Source: Bradyrhizobium sp. B124 (GTDB lineage: Bacteria > Pseudomonadota > Alphaproteobacteria > Rhizobiales > Xanthobacteraceae). From it: a DNA stretch of 64,000 nt. The notes beneath the pieces were generated by a model. The model saw nothing but the letters and a program-made list of their open reading frames with translations, was not told the origin of the DNA and did no database searches. The stretch spans positions 2,108,001-2,172,000 of the forward strand of contig NZ_CP152413.1 of assembly GCF_038967635.1 (NCBI RefSeq), given 5' to 3'. The translations under genes were made by a program, and so were the position numbers. Positions 9,285 to 18,325 of the stretch are shown here, in pieces. Every line of letters starts with the position of its first letter. The stretch's first letter is position 1.

Positions 9285-10695
9285 GCCGAAAGAGGACGCC
9301 ATCACGTCGCTGCACGATCTCTCCGCCGTTGACCTGCTGGCCGGCTACCGTGCCAAGCAGTTCTCGCCGTCCGAGGTGCTGGAAGACATCATCTCCCAGG
9401 TCGCGACCTGGGAGCCGCACATCAAGGCGCTGTATCTGTACGACCCTGACGGCGCGCGGAAGGTCGCCAAAGCTGCGACCGAGCGCTGGCAGCAGAGCGA
9501 GCCGGTCGGCACGCTCGACGGCGTGCCCGTCACCATCAAGGACAACGTCGCGACCAAGGGCCAGCCGGTGCCGCTGGGTGCCGCCAGCGTCAAGCTTGTG
9601 CCTGCGGAAAAGGATGCGCCGCCTGCCGCGCGGCTGCGTGAAGCCGGCTGCGTGATCTTCTCCAAGACCACGATGCCGGATTACGGCATGCTGTCGTCGG
9701 GGCTGTCGTCGTTCCATCCCCTCACCCGCAATCCCTGGGACATCAGCAAGAATCCCGGCGGCTCGAGCGCAGGCGCCGGTGCGGCCGGCGCGGCCGGCTA
9801 CGGCCCGCTGCATCTCGGCACCGACATCGGCGGCTCGGTGCGGCTGCCGGCCTCCTGGTGCGGCCTCGTCGCCCTGAAGCCGAGCCTCGGCCGCGTGCCG
9901 ATCGACCCGCCCTATGTCGGCCGCGTCGCCGGGCCGATGACCCGAACGGTCGACGACGCCGCGTTGATGATGAGCGTGCTGTCGCGTCCCGACCGCCGCG
10001 ACGGCATGAGCCTGCCGGCACTCGAGGTGAACTGGAAGGCGCTGGAGAAGTCGCCGCGCAAGCTGCGCATCGGGCTGATGCTCGATGCCGGATCCGGCCA
10101 GAAGGTCGAGAAGGAGGTTCGCGAGGTCGCCGTCAAGGCAGCGAAGGCGTTCGAATCCGCCGGTGCCGTCATCACCGAGATCGACGGCATCCTGACGCCT
10201 GAGATGCTCGAGGGGCTCGACAATTTCTGGCGTGCGCGGACCTGGGACGAGTTGTCGAAGCTGTCGCAGGCCGACCGCGGCAAGACGCTGCCCTACATCC
10301 TCGACTGGGCCGAGGCCGGCGCAAAGCTCTCCGGCGTCGACGTGGTGCGCGGCTTCAACCAGACGATGGCGATCCGCGCGGCCGCGGCAAAGCTGTTCTG
10401 CGAGGTCGACTATGTGATCTCGCCGGTGTCGCCGGTCGTGAACTTCCCGGCGGAGTTCGCAGCACCCCTCAACGACCCCGCAAAGCCGTTCGAGCACATC
10501 TGCTTTACCGTGCCGTGGAATATGTCGGAGAACCCCGCGCTGTCGATCAACGCCGGCTACGACAAGAAGGGCTTTCCGATCGGCGTCCAGATCATCGGCC
10601 GGCGCTTCGATGACATCGGCGTGCTCGGCATCGGCAAGGCGTTCGAAGGCCTGCGCGGCCCGCAGAAGCCGTGGCCGACGCCACCGAAGAAGTAG
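9277..10695 (+). CDS. Amidase (amidase signature family)
   Basis: 472-residue amidase that hydrolyses carboxamides to acid and ammonia. The Ser-cisSer-Lys machinery is visible: catalytic Lys in VTIKDNVATKG, the glycine/serine loop NPGGSSAGAGAAG, and the nucleophile region GTDIGGSVRLPASWCG. I start it at ATG 9277, overlapping the previous stop by 8 bp with GGCAGG upstream; homologues usually begin near TSLHDLSAVDLL, so the first eight residues are an unusual extension. Third gene of the M81-M20D-amidase set. Confidence 0.88.
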   Translation: MHRPKEDAITSLHDLSAVDLLAGYRAKQFSPSEVLEDIISQVATWEPHIKALYLYDPDGARKVAKAATERWQQSEPVGTLDGVPVTIKDNVATKGQPVPLGAASVKLVPAEKDAPPAARLREAGCVIFSKTTMPDYGMLSSGLSSFHPLTRNPWDISKNPGGSSAGAGAAGAAGYGPLHLGTDIGGSVRLPASWCGLVALKPSLGRVPIDPPYVGRVAGPMTRTVDDAALMMSVLSRPDRRDGMSLPALEVNWKALEKSPRKLRIGLMLDAGSGQKVEKEVREVAVKAAKAFESAGAVITEIDGILTPEMLEGLDNFWRARTWDELSKLSQADRGKTLPYILDWAEAGAKLSGVDVVRGFNQTMAIRAAAAKLFCEVDYVISPVSPVVNFPAEFAAPLNDPAKPFEHICFTVPWNMSENPALSINAGYDKKGFPIGVQIIGRRFDDIGVLGIGKAFEGLRGPQKPWPTPPKK

Positions 10696-10829
10696 CGCCT
10701 CAACGCAATCAGGATGCGCGGAACCACGCCGCGCATCCCTCTTCTTCACAAGGGATGATTGCCGGGTTAACTGAATGGAGACGCGCGCCAGCGCCGTTCA
10801 TTCAAGAAAACCGAGAGGAAATCATCCCC

Positions 10830-11716
<887 letters not shown>

Positions 11717-11720
<4 letters not shown>

Positions 11721-12391
11721 GCGAACGGCGTCCCGCGGCGTCCACACCTGACGGCGTCGTCCTGCTGCACGGCATCAGCAGGACGGCGCGCTCGTTTCGC
11801 AGGATGGAGCTGGCGCTCAGGGATGCCGGTTTTGCCGCGCTCAATCTCGACTATGACAGCCGGCGCAAGGGGCTCGATGCGCTGGCCGAGGACATCCACC
11901 CTTCGCTCGATCGCTTCGCGCAAAGCCTCGACGGCTCCGTGCATTTCGTCTGCCATTCGATGGGTGGCCTGCTCGCCCGCGTCTACCTCGCACGACATCG
12001 CCCCGCGCGGCTCGGCCGCATCGTGATGCTGGGCACGCCGAATGGCGGCAGCGAGATCGCCGACCGCCTGAAACACCTCGCGGCCTATCGCGCTTTCTTC
12101 GGTCCGGCCGGCCAGCAGCTCGTCACCCGCCGCGATGCCGCGACCAGCGCATTGCTGCCGGCGATCGACTATTGCGCCGGCATCATCGCCGGCAACCGCT
12201 CGGTCTATCCGATCACCTCCATGGCCCTGCCCCGGCCGCATGACGGCCGGGTGTCGGTCGCCAACACCCGGCTTGACGGCATGGCCGATCATATCGTGAT
12301 CCGCACCTCGCATCCCTGGCTGGTGCGCAACCGGGAGGCGATCGCACAAACGCTTGTGTTTTTGCGGGAGGGAAGATTTGCGAAGGCGTAG
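11717..12391 (+). CDS. Alpha/beta hydrolase, lipase/esterase-like
   Basis: 224-residue serine hydrolase. LLHGISRTARS near the N-terminus gives the oxyanion region, CHSMGGLLARVY (about 77-88) the nucleophile elbow, MLGTPNGGSE follows, and DHIVIRTSHPWL (about 194-205) supplies the likely His. This arrangement is typical of triacylglycerol lipase/PGAP1-like proteins. Start is GTG overlapping the stop of the crotonase gene by 4 bp, implying translational coupling. Confidence 0.75.
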
Positions 12392-12466
12392 GGTGGATTA
12401 GCGAAGCGTAATCCACCATTACTTGGCAAGACGTGGCGGGTTACGCCTTCGGCTAACCCGCCCTAC
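12388..12466. repeat. Extragenic palindromic repeat, 'GTAGGGTGG' family
   Basis: Two hairpins: GTAGGGTGGATTAGCG...CGTAATCCACC and GGCGGGTTACGCC...GGCTAACCCGCC, ending CCTAC. It lies between convergent genes and overlaps the hydrolase stop codon, so it may also act as a transcription end. Confidence 0.7.
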
Positions 12467-12471
12467 GCACT

Positions 12472-13446
12472 TCACCTGGTCAACAGCGCCACACGCCCGA
12501 TCGCCTTGCGTTCGATCAACAGCCGCATCGCCTTCGCATAGTCCTCCAGCGGCAGCCGATGTGAGATATTCGGTCGCACCCGGCCGGCCTCGGCCCATTC
12601 GCTCAGCGCCTTGACCCTGACCTCGCCGAGCGCGGGGTTCTTCCGCACCGCCTCGCCGGCACGAACGCCGAGCACGCTCGCGCCCTTGATCATCAACAGA
12701 TTGGTGCGGGCAAGACCGATGCCGCCGGTGAAGCCGACGACGAGAATGCGCGCGCCCCAGTTGATGCAGCGCATCGAGTTCTCGAACACCTCGCCGCCGA
12801 CGGGATCGAACACCACGTCGGCGCCGCGGCCATCGGTGATGCGCTTGACCGCGTCACGAAACGGCTCGCGCGTGTAGAGCACGAGATGATCCGCGCCGCG
12901 TGCTTTCGCGATCGCGAGCTTCTCCTCGCTCGAGGCCGCCGCGATCACGGTGGCGCCGAGCAGCTTGCCGATCTCGACCGCAGCAAGCCCGACGCCGCCG
13001 CCGGCGCCATGCACCAGCAGCACCTCGCCCGGCTTGATCTGCCCGCGATCGATCAGCGCGTGATGCGCCGTGCCATGCGCGGCAAGGAAGGTCGCACCTT
13101 CCGCATAGTCGAAGGTCGACGGCACCGGCACGAGCTGCGACGGTGTCGCGACCGTCTCGTCGCAATAAGCGCCAAAACGCATCTTGACGATCACCTTGTC
13201 GCCAATAGCGACGCCGGCCGCGTCATTGACCTCGACGACATCGCCGGCAGCCTCCGAGCCCGGCGTGAACGGCAGCGGCGGCTTGAGCTGGTACTCGCCC
13301 GCGGCCATCAGGATGTCGGGGAAATTGATCCCGGCGGCACGGATCGCAACACGCACCTCCCCCGGCTGCAAGGGCACCGAGGCAAAATTCTCGAGCTGAA
13401 GGCGCTCGGGCGAACCGAGCTCACGGCAAACGACAGCTTTCGGCAT
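12472..13446 (-). CDS. NADPH:quinone oxidoreductase, medium-chain dehydrogenase family
   Basis: 324-residue zinc-lacking MDR family reductase (Qor-like) that uses NADPH to reduce quinones or enones. GroES-like N-terminal half has GINFPDILMAAGEY and PGSEAAGDV; the Rossmann motif is VHGAGGGVGLAA (about 144-155) followed by GADHLVLY and DVVFDPVGG. Its ATG overlaps the stop of the upstream isomerase gene by one base (TGATG), so both are co-translated. Confidence 0.88.
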   Translation of the reverse strand: MPKAVVCRELGSPERLQLENFASVPLQPGEVRVAIRAAGINFPDILMAAGEYQLKPPLPFTPGSEAAGDVVEVNDAAGVAIGDKVIVKMRFGAYCDETVATPSQLVPVPSTFDYAEGATFLAAHGTAHHALIDRGQIKPGEVLLVHGAGGGVGLAAVEIGKLLGATVIAAASSEEKLAIAKARGADHLVLYTREPFRDAVKRITDGRGADVVFDPVGGEVFENSMRCINWGARILVVGFTGGIGLARTNLLMIKGASVLGVRAGEAVRKNPALGEVRVKALSEWAEAGRVRPNISHRLPLEDYAKAMRLLIERKAIGRVALLTR

Positions 13447-14057
13447 CAGGCGGCTCGTGCCTTGAGGCGGGCCAGCGCCTCGCGGATCAGCGGCAGGCGG
13501 TCGTTGCCGAAATACATGTCGGTCTTGTCGAGATAGATCGTGGGCGAGCCGAAGCCGCCGCGCGCCATCACCTCCTCGGTGTTGGCCTTGAGCTGATCCT
13601 TGATCGCCTGGTCGCCGATACCGGCCAGGAATTGCGCCGGATCGATCCCGAGCTTGGTGCAGATCCCGGTCAGCACCGCATCCTGCGAGATGTCCTTGTC
13701 GTCACCCCAATAGGCCTCGAACACCGCGCGCGCGAACGGCACCATCTTCTCGTTGCCGAGCCAGATGCAGCCGCGCATCGCCTTGACGCTGTTCACCGGG
13801 AACACGGTCGGCGGCATCTTGATCGCTAGCCCAGCCGAGCGCGCCCAGTCGCCGAGATCCTTTTTCATATAGCGGGCCTTCAGCGGCACCGGCTTCTCGC
13901 GCTGCGCGTAGACCGACGGATTGACGGTGTTGAAGATGCCGCCGACCAGGATCGGCCGCCAGGTGATCGGCGCGTCGAACTCCTTCGCAATCGGCTGAAT
14001 GTTGTGCCAGGCGAGATAGGTCCACGGGCTGGAACAGTCGAAGAAGAATTCGATCAT
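13446..14057 (-). CDS. 2-hydroxychromene-2-carboxylate isomerase family (DsbA-like fold)
   Basis: 203-residue kappa-class-GST-like protein. The N-terminal FFFDCSSPWTYLAW carries the active-site serine region, and GGFGSPTIYLDK near residue 172 is the family's C-terminal cis-proline block. Known members isomerise hydroxychromene carboxylate in naphthalene degradation with glutathione, but many act on other aromatic or unsaturated acids. Paired with a quinone oxidoreductase and close to a GST gene, suggesting detoxification or aromatic degradation. Confidence 0.85.
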   Translation of the reverse strand: MIEFFFDCSSPWTYLAWHNIQPIAKEFDAPITWRPILVGGIFNTVNPSVYAQREKPVPLKARYMKKDLGDWARSAGLAIKMPPTVFPVNSVKAMRGCIWLGNEKMVPFARAVFEAYWGDDKDISQDAVLTGICTKLGIDPAQFLAGIGDQAIKDQLKANTEEVMARGGFGSPTIYLDKTDMYFGNDRLPLIREALARLKARAA

Positions 14058-14091
14058 TGGCGTTTCCCTTTGTCTTTTCCATAGTCATTGT

Positions 14092-14153
14092 CGTCATTCC
14101 GGGATGCGCTGCAAGGCGCGGACCTCGCGACTGTGTCGCGCCGCGGAATAACT
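14092..14153. repeat. Extragenic palindromic repeat, 'CGTCATTCC' family (variant)
   Basis: Begins CGTCATTCCGGGATGCGC and ends CCGCGGAATAACTGAC, a diverged right arm relative to other copies. It sits between two co-directional genes. Confidence 0.6.
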
Positions 14154-14157
14154 GACA

Positions 14158-14862
14158 TTATTTCTTCTCGACCAGCTCCTTCGCACGCTGGCCGAACATG
14201 TTCTTGCGTGATTCCTCGTCAAACGGCTCCTTGACGAATTTTCCGATCGCAAGGCCGGCCTGCACCTGCGGGCGGGCACGCACGGCCGCGTACCAGCGCT
14301 TGATGTTCGGGTAATCGTCGAGGGTGAAGCCCTGCGCCTTGTGGGTCATGGTCCAGGGAAAGCAGGCGATGTCGGCGATCGAATAATCGTCGCCGGCGAT
14401 ATAGGCACCGGTCTTGCCGAGCTGGCGGTCGAGCACGCCATAGAGCCGCGCGGTCTCGTCGCGGTAGCGTTCGATCGCGTAGGGAATCTTCTCGGCCGCA
14501 TAGAGCGCGAAATGGCCGTGCTGGCCGAGCATCGGCCCGAGGCCACCCATCTGCCACATCACCCATTGGATGACGTTCGACCGCGCACGCAGCTCCCTGG
14601 ACAGGAAGCGGCCGGCCTTGTCGGCGAGATAGATCAGGATCGCGCCGGTCTCGAACACCGAGAACGGCCCGCCGCCGTCGGCAGGCGCATGATCGACAAT
14701 CGCAGGGATGCGGTTGTTCGGGCTGATGGCCAGGAATTCCGGCCGGAACTGCTCGCCGGCCCGGATGTTCACCGGGACCACCTGATAGGGCAGCCCCAGT
14801 TCCTCAAGCATGATCGAGATCTTCCAGCCGTTCGGCGTCGGCGCGTAGTGCAGGTCGATCAT
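14158..14862 (-). CDS. Glutathione S-transferase family protein (YfcG/YghU-like)
   Basis: 234-residue GST. Thioredoxin-like N-terminal domain with TPNGWKISIMLEELGLPY, the nu-class pattern (Thr-Pro-Asn near the glutathione thiol) and SPNNRIPAIVDH, then the all-helical C-terminal domain with YSIADIACFPW. Nu-class enzymes in E. coli act as disulfide-bond reductases rather than conjugating transferases. Divergent from the MetE-like gene across about 100 bp. Confidence 0.88.
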   Translation of the reverse strand: MIDLHYAPTPNGWKISIMLEELGLPYQVVPVNIRAGEQFRPEFLAISPNNRIPAIVDHAPADGGGPFSVFETGAILIYLADKAGRFLSRELRARSNVIQWVMWQMGGLGPMLGQHGHFALYAAEKIPYAIERYRDETARLYGVLDRQLGKTGAYIAGDDYSIADIACFPWTMTHKAQGFTLDDYPNIKRWYAAVRARPQVQAGLAIGKFVKEPFDEESRKNMFGQRAKELVEKK

Positions 14863-14962
14863 CGGCGTCCTTATTCCCCGTCACAAAGACTTTTGTTGTT
14901 CTGTACCTCCACTCTAGGACATGGCACACAGGCGCTCAATCAGAACCCAGCGGGAGGCACCC

Positions 14963-15985
14963 ATGCTGTTTCCAACCACGATCGCAGGCTCCCTGCCGAA
15001 GCCGGAATGGCTCGCCGAGCCGAACATGCTGTGGGCGCCCTGGAAATCGGAAGGCGCCGAACTCGCCCGCGCCAAGCGCGACGCCACGGTGCTTGCGGTC
15101 AAGCTGCAGGAGGATGCCGGCGTCGACATCGTCACCGAGGGCGAGCAGGCGCGCCAGCACTTCGTGCACGGTTTCCTGGAGCGGATCGAGGGCATCGATT
15201 TCGCCCACAAGGTCGAGATGGGCATCCGCAAGGACCGCTACAAAGCCATGGTCCCGCAGGTGGTCGCGCCGCTGCAGCTCAAGGGACGCGTCCATGAAAG
15301 CGAGGCGCGTGCCGCGCGCGCCCACACCAGGAACAGGCTGAAGTTCACCCTGCCCGGTCCGATGACGATCATCGACACCATCGCCGACCAATATTACGGC
15401 GACCGCGTGAAGATGGCCTTCGCCTTCGCCGAGCTGTTGAACCAGGAGGCCAAGGCACTGCAGGCCGACGGCGTCGACATGATCCAGTTCGACGAGCCGG
15501 CCTTCAACGTCTACATGGACGAAGTCCGCGACTGGGGCATCAAGGCGCTCGAGCGCGCCGCCGAGGGCCTGACCTGCGCCACCGCCGTTCACATTTGCTA
15601 CGGCTACGGCATCAAGGCCAACACCGACTGGAAGCAGACGCTCGGTGGCGAGTGGCGGCAATATGAAGAGACCTTCCCGGTCATCGACAAGAGCACGATC
15701 CAGCAGGTCGCGATCGAATGCCGCAACTCGAAGGTGCCGATCGAACTGCTCGCGGCACTCCCCGGCAAGATCGTCCAGGCCGGCGTGATCGACGTCGCCA
15801 GCGACGACGTCGAGACTGCGGAGGATGTCGTCAAGGTGATCGAAGCCGTCGCAAAGCATGTCCCGAAGGGCAACATCATCGCGACCACCAATTGCGGCAT
15901 GGCCCCGATGCGGCGTGACATCGCCGAAGCCAAGCTGATCGCGCTCGGCGCCGGCGCGAAACTGGCAAGGCAGCGGCTGGCGTAA
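14963..15985 (+). CDS. MetE-like cobalamin-independent methionine synthase, C-terminal-domain-only
   Basis: 340-residue protein equivalent to the catalytic half of MetE. FDEPAFNVYMDE (about 176-187) holds the substrate acidic residues; HICYGYG and TTNCGMAPM supply His and Cys ligands for zinc. Full MetE is about 750 residues, so this belongs to the short 'core' group whose methyl donors differ. Start set at ATG 14963 with GGGAGG 5 bp upstream; the longer frame back to 14921 has no ribosome site. No DUF1852 partner is adjacent. Confidence 0.82.
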   Translation: MLFPTTIAGSLPKPEWLAEPNMLWAPWKSEGAELARAKRDATVLAVKLQEDAGVDIVTEGEQARQHFVHGFLERIEGIDFAHKVEMGIRKDRYKAMVPQVVAPLQLKGRVHESEARAARAHTRNRLKFTLPGPMTIIDTIADQYYGDRVKMAFAFAELLNQEAKALQADGVDMIQFDEPAFNVYMDEVRDWGIKALERAAEGLTCATAVHICYGYGIKANTDWKQTLGGEWRQYEETFPVIDKSTIQQVAIECRNSKVPIELLAALPGKIVQAGVIDVASDDVETAEDVVKVIEAVAKHVPKGNIIATTNCGMAPMRRDIAEAKLIALGAGAKLARQRLA

Positions 15986-16001
15986 GGGCCGCGCCGGCGG
16001 C

Positions 16002-16625
16002 TCAGCCCAAGGCAGCCGCCGCGCTCGGATGCAGCACCGGCCGATAGCCGGCCTGAAGCGCACGGACGGTCGACGGCGGCGTCAGCAGCATGGCGGGAGC
16101 GATCACGTCGGCCCGCTCGTAGCCGGCGAACGACCAGCGCAATGTCCTGCCACCGGCAACGAGATAGCTCTCGCCGTTCGCCTGCATCATCGCGCCGTCA
16201 GGTAGCGCGGCGAGCGGCATCGGCAGTGGATGCAGCCGCTTCTTGCCGCGGTCGAGCCGCTCGGCATGCAACACCGCATCCATCGCCTTGGCGCTGAGAT
16301 CGCTGACGCCGTTACCTTGCTCCCACGCGGCACGAAACCGCTTGGCGTCGTCGCGGCGGCAGTAGAAGCAGGGCCGGTGGCCGGCTGCGAATGCGGTCGC
16401 TTCATCGAGGAAGAACAGCTCGGTCCAGCTCTGCCGGCTCATCACCTCGCGTCGCCGTCCCCTGAACTCGCAGACGCAGGTGAGCCAGGCCGGACTCGAC
16501 CAGCGCTTGTTCAAAAGCGTCCGCGCCGCGGGATCGTGGATGATGCCGCGATTGCCGGTGAAGGTGCCGCGATGTTTTGACGCGACGATGTCGCCTGTCG
16601 GGGTGACGCGGTTTTGCAGGGGCAT
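16002..16625 (-). CDS. Conserved protein of unknown function with CxxC-like motif
   Basis: 207-residue soluble protein I cannot assign. Conserved-looking parts are an N-terminal VTPTGDIVASKHRGTFTGNRG stretch (first 30 residues), a central WTELFFLDEATAFAAGHRP and CFYCRRDDAKRF (about 82-93), reminiscent of a small metal site, and a Trp-rich middle. It has no signal peptide. Convergent with the MetE-like gene. A nucleic-acid role is possible but unsupported. Confidence 0.7.
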   Translation of the reverse strand: MPLQNRVTPTGDIVASKHRGTFTGNRGIIHDPAARTLLNKRWSSPAWLTCVCEFRGRRREVMSRQSWTELFFLDEATAFAAGHRPCFYCRRDDAKRFRAAWEQGNGVSDLSAKAMDAVLHAERLDRGKKRLHPLPMPLAALPDGAMMQANGESYLVAGGRTLRWSFAGYERADVIAPAMLLTPPSTVRALQAGYRPVLHPSAAAALG

Positions 16626-16634
16626 GCTTCTGAC

Positions 16635-16805
16635 TTCCCCTCGCCCCGCTCTTGCGGGGTCGAGATGAGCGGAGCTCCCTCTTAGAGGGTCGGGGTGAGG
16701 GGCTGTGTCCGCAAAGATAGTAGGAGATGAACTCGCGGTGAGTCCCCCTCACCCGGATCGCATCTAGCGACGCGATCCGACCTCTCCCCGCAAGCGGGGC
16801 GAGGT
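16635..16805. repeat. Extragenic palindromic repeats, 'CTCACCC/CCTCTCCCCGC' families
   Basis: A composite region with CCCGCTCTTGCGGGG, GAGCGGAGCTCCCTC and a right element containing CGGATCGCATCTAGCGACGCG and CCCCGCAAGCGGGG. These are hairpin-forming repeats with no coding content. Confidence 0.6.
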
Positions 16806-16811
16806 GACTCT

Positions 16812-17339
16812 TTACGCCGCCCCGTCGCGGATCGGCGGCTGGAACGACAGCGCGGTGTCCCAAGGAAAGAAGATCCAGGTGTCCTGCGACACCTCGGTGA
16901 TGTAGGTGTCGACCAGCGGGCGGCCCTTGGGCTTTGCGTACACCGTTGCGAAATGCGCGTCGGGCAGCATCTCGCGCACCAGCTTTCCGGTCTTGCCGGT
17001 ATCGACGAGGTCGTCGACGATCAGAAGCCCCTTGCCGGTGCCGCCACCGAGCTTGGCGGTCTGCTCCGAAATGCCCTTGAGCACTTTCAGGTCACCCTGC
17101 TTGTCGTGGTCGTAGCTTGCGACGCAGACCGTATCGATCACCCGCAAGCCGAGCTCGCGCGCCACGATCGCCGCCGGCACCAGCCCGCCGCGGGTGATCG
17201 CGATCACCGCGTGGAACGGGCCGACCTCGTTGAGACGCCAGGTCAGCGCCCGGCAATCCCGATGGAATTGATCCCAAGAGACCGGGAACGGCCTGCCGGC
17301 CCGATCCTGCGCATTCTGTTCAGAATTTCGTTCAACCAT
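16812..17339 (-). CDS. gpt: Xanthine phosphoribosyltransferase
   Basis: 175-residue purine salvage enzyme transferring phosphoribosyl from PRPP to xanthine (and guanine). The PRPP loop is [13 protein letters not shown] (about 104-116); [18 protein letters not shown] (about 48-65) forms the pyrophosphate-binding loop, and IFFPWD near the C-terminus is the usual base-pocket block. Lies 6 bp from the CinA-like gene on the same strand. Confidence 0.9.
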   Translation of the reverse strand: MVERNSEQNAQDRAGRPFPVSWDQFHRDCRALTWRLNEVGPFHAVIAITRGGLVPAAIVARELGLRVIDTVCVASYDHDKQGDLKVLKGISEQTAKLGGGTGKGLLIVDDLVDTGKTGKLVREMLPDAHFATVYAKPKGRPLVDTYITEVSQDTWIFFPWDTALSFQPPIRDGAA

Positions 17340-17345
17340 GTCGCC

Positions 17346-18098
17346 TCAACCCGCCGGCTTCTTCTGCGCGGCCTGCACCTGCTTCAACATCTCCTTCACC
17401 GCGGCCATCGCCGCGGCGAGCTTCTCCGGATCGCGCGAGCGCACCACCAGATTGGTGTTCGGCTTCTGGTTCTCGTCCTGGAACGGATAGCTGCCGATGA
17501 TGGTGTCGGGATTGGCTTCCGCGATCGCCCGCAGCGGGCCGCCGATGTCGCCTTCCCTTGCGTCGGCGCGGACCGAGTCCGACAGCATCCGCACGCCGGA
17601 TTTCAGCGTCGGCGCCACGATGTCCATCATCGCCTGCATGATGGTGGGGATGCCGGCCATCACGATGACGTTGCCGAGCTTGAAGCCCGGCGCCAGGATG
17701 GTCGCACTCTGGATCAGCTCGGCGCCGTCGGGCACCCGGGCCATCCGCAGCCGTGCTTCGTTGAGATCCTGCTCGGTCCAGCGCTCCCTGAACCGCGCCA
17801 CCACGTCGGGATGATGGTGGATCTCGACCCCGAACGCCTTCGCCACGCTGTCGGCGGTGATGTCGTCATGGGTCGGCCCGATGCCGCCGGTGGTGAACAC
17901 GTAATTGTACCTATGCCGCAGCGCATCAAGGGCGGACACGATGTCGGTCTCGTTGTCGGCAACGACGCGGACCTCTTTCAGGTCGATGCCGATATTGGTC
18001 AGGTATTCGGCGATGAAGCCGATGTTCTTGTCCTTGGTCCGGCCGGACAGGATCTCGTCGCCGATCACCAATATCCCCGCCGTGACGATCTCGCTCAT
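17346..18098 (-). CDS. CinA-like molybdopterin-binding domain protein
   Basis: 250-residue protein with the MoaB/Mog-type fold that forms the N-terminal half of CinA (COG1058). GDEILSGRTKDKN (about 13-25) and TTGGIGPTHDDITADSVAKAF (about 69-89) are the family motifs. The C-terminal nicotinamide-nucleotide amidase domain of full CinA is absent, so function may be ADP-ribose pyrophosphatase-like or simply unknown. Upstream of the xanthine phosphoribosyltransferase gene in one transcription unit. Confidence 0.85.
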   Translation of the reverse strand: MSEIVTAGILVIGDEILSGRTKDKNIGFIAEYLTNIGIDLKEVRVVADNETDIVSALDALRHRYNYVFTTGGIGPTHDDITADSVAKAFGVEIHHHPDVVARFRERWTEQDLNEARLRMARVPDGAELIQSATILAPGFKLGNVIVMAGIPTIMQAMMDIVAPTLKSGVRMLSDSVRADAREGDIGGPLRAIAEANPDTIIGSYPFQDENQKPNTNLVVRSRDPEKLAAAMAAVKEMLKQVQAAQKKPAG

Positions 18099-18253
18099 GG
18101 TCTCATTTCCTTAAACTTGATCCCCTGACATTGCCGTTCCAATGCCTTGATGTCACGGGGTTTTGCCGCCGAATTAAGCAGACCTCAGCCGGTTTTTCGG
18201 GCAGGCCTTCCGCCTCACCCTTAGCAAATGCCAGAAGCCAATGCATATCGCGC

Positions 18254-18268
18254 TGGCCCGCCCCTTGC
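18254..18268 (+). promoter_or_regulatory. Sigma54 (RpoN) -24/-12 promoter for the ATP-grasp/Anbu cluster
   Basis: TGGCCCG-N4-TTGCT with 10 bases between GG and GC; only one base departs from TGGCACG-N4-TTGCW. Predicted start near 18280, 46 bp before the ATP-grasp ATG. No clear enhancer dyad was found upstream. Confidence 0.6.
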
Positions 18269-18325
18269 TACCATCCCATCAAGTCATGCACTGTGTCACA
18301 TGGCTTGGGAGGGCAATCGGGATAT

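Noticed and set aside
9301..9303. ATC as a non-canonical start codon for the amidase
   Set aside because: AAAGAGGA lies just upstream and homologues usually begin here, but ATG 9277 in frame with its own ribosome site is a simpler choice.
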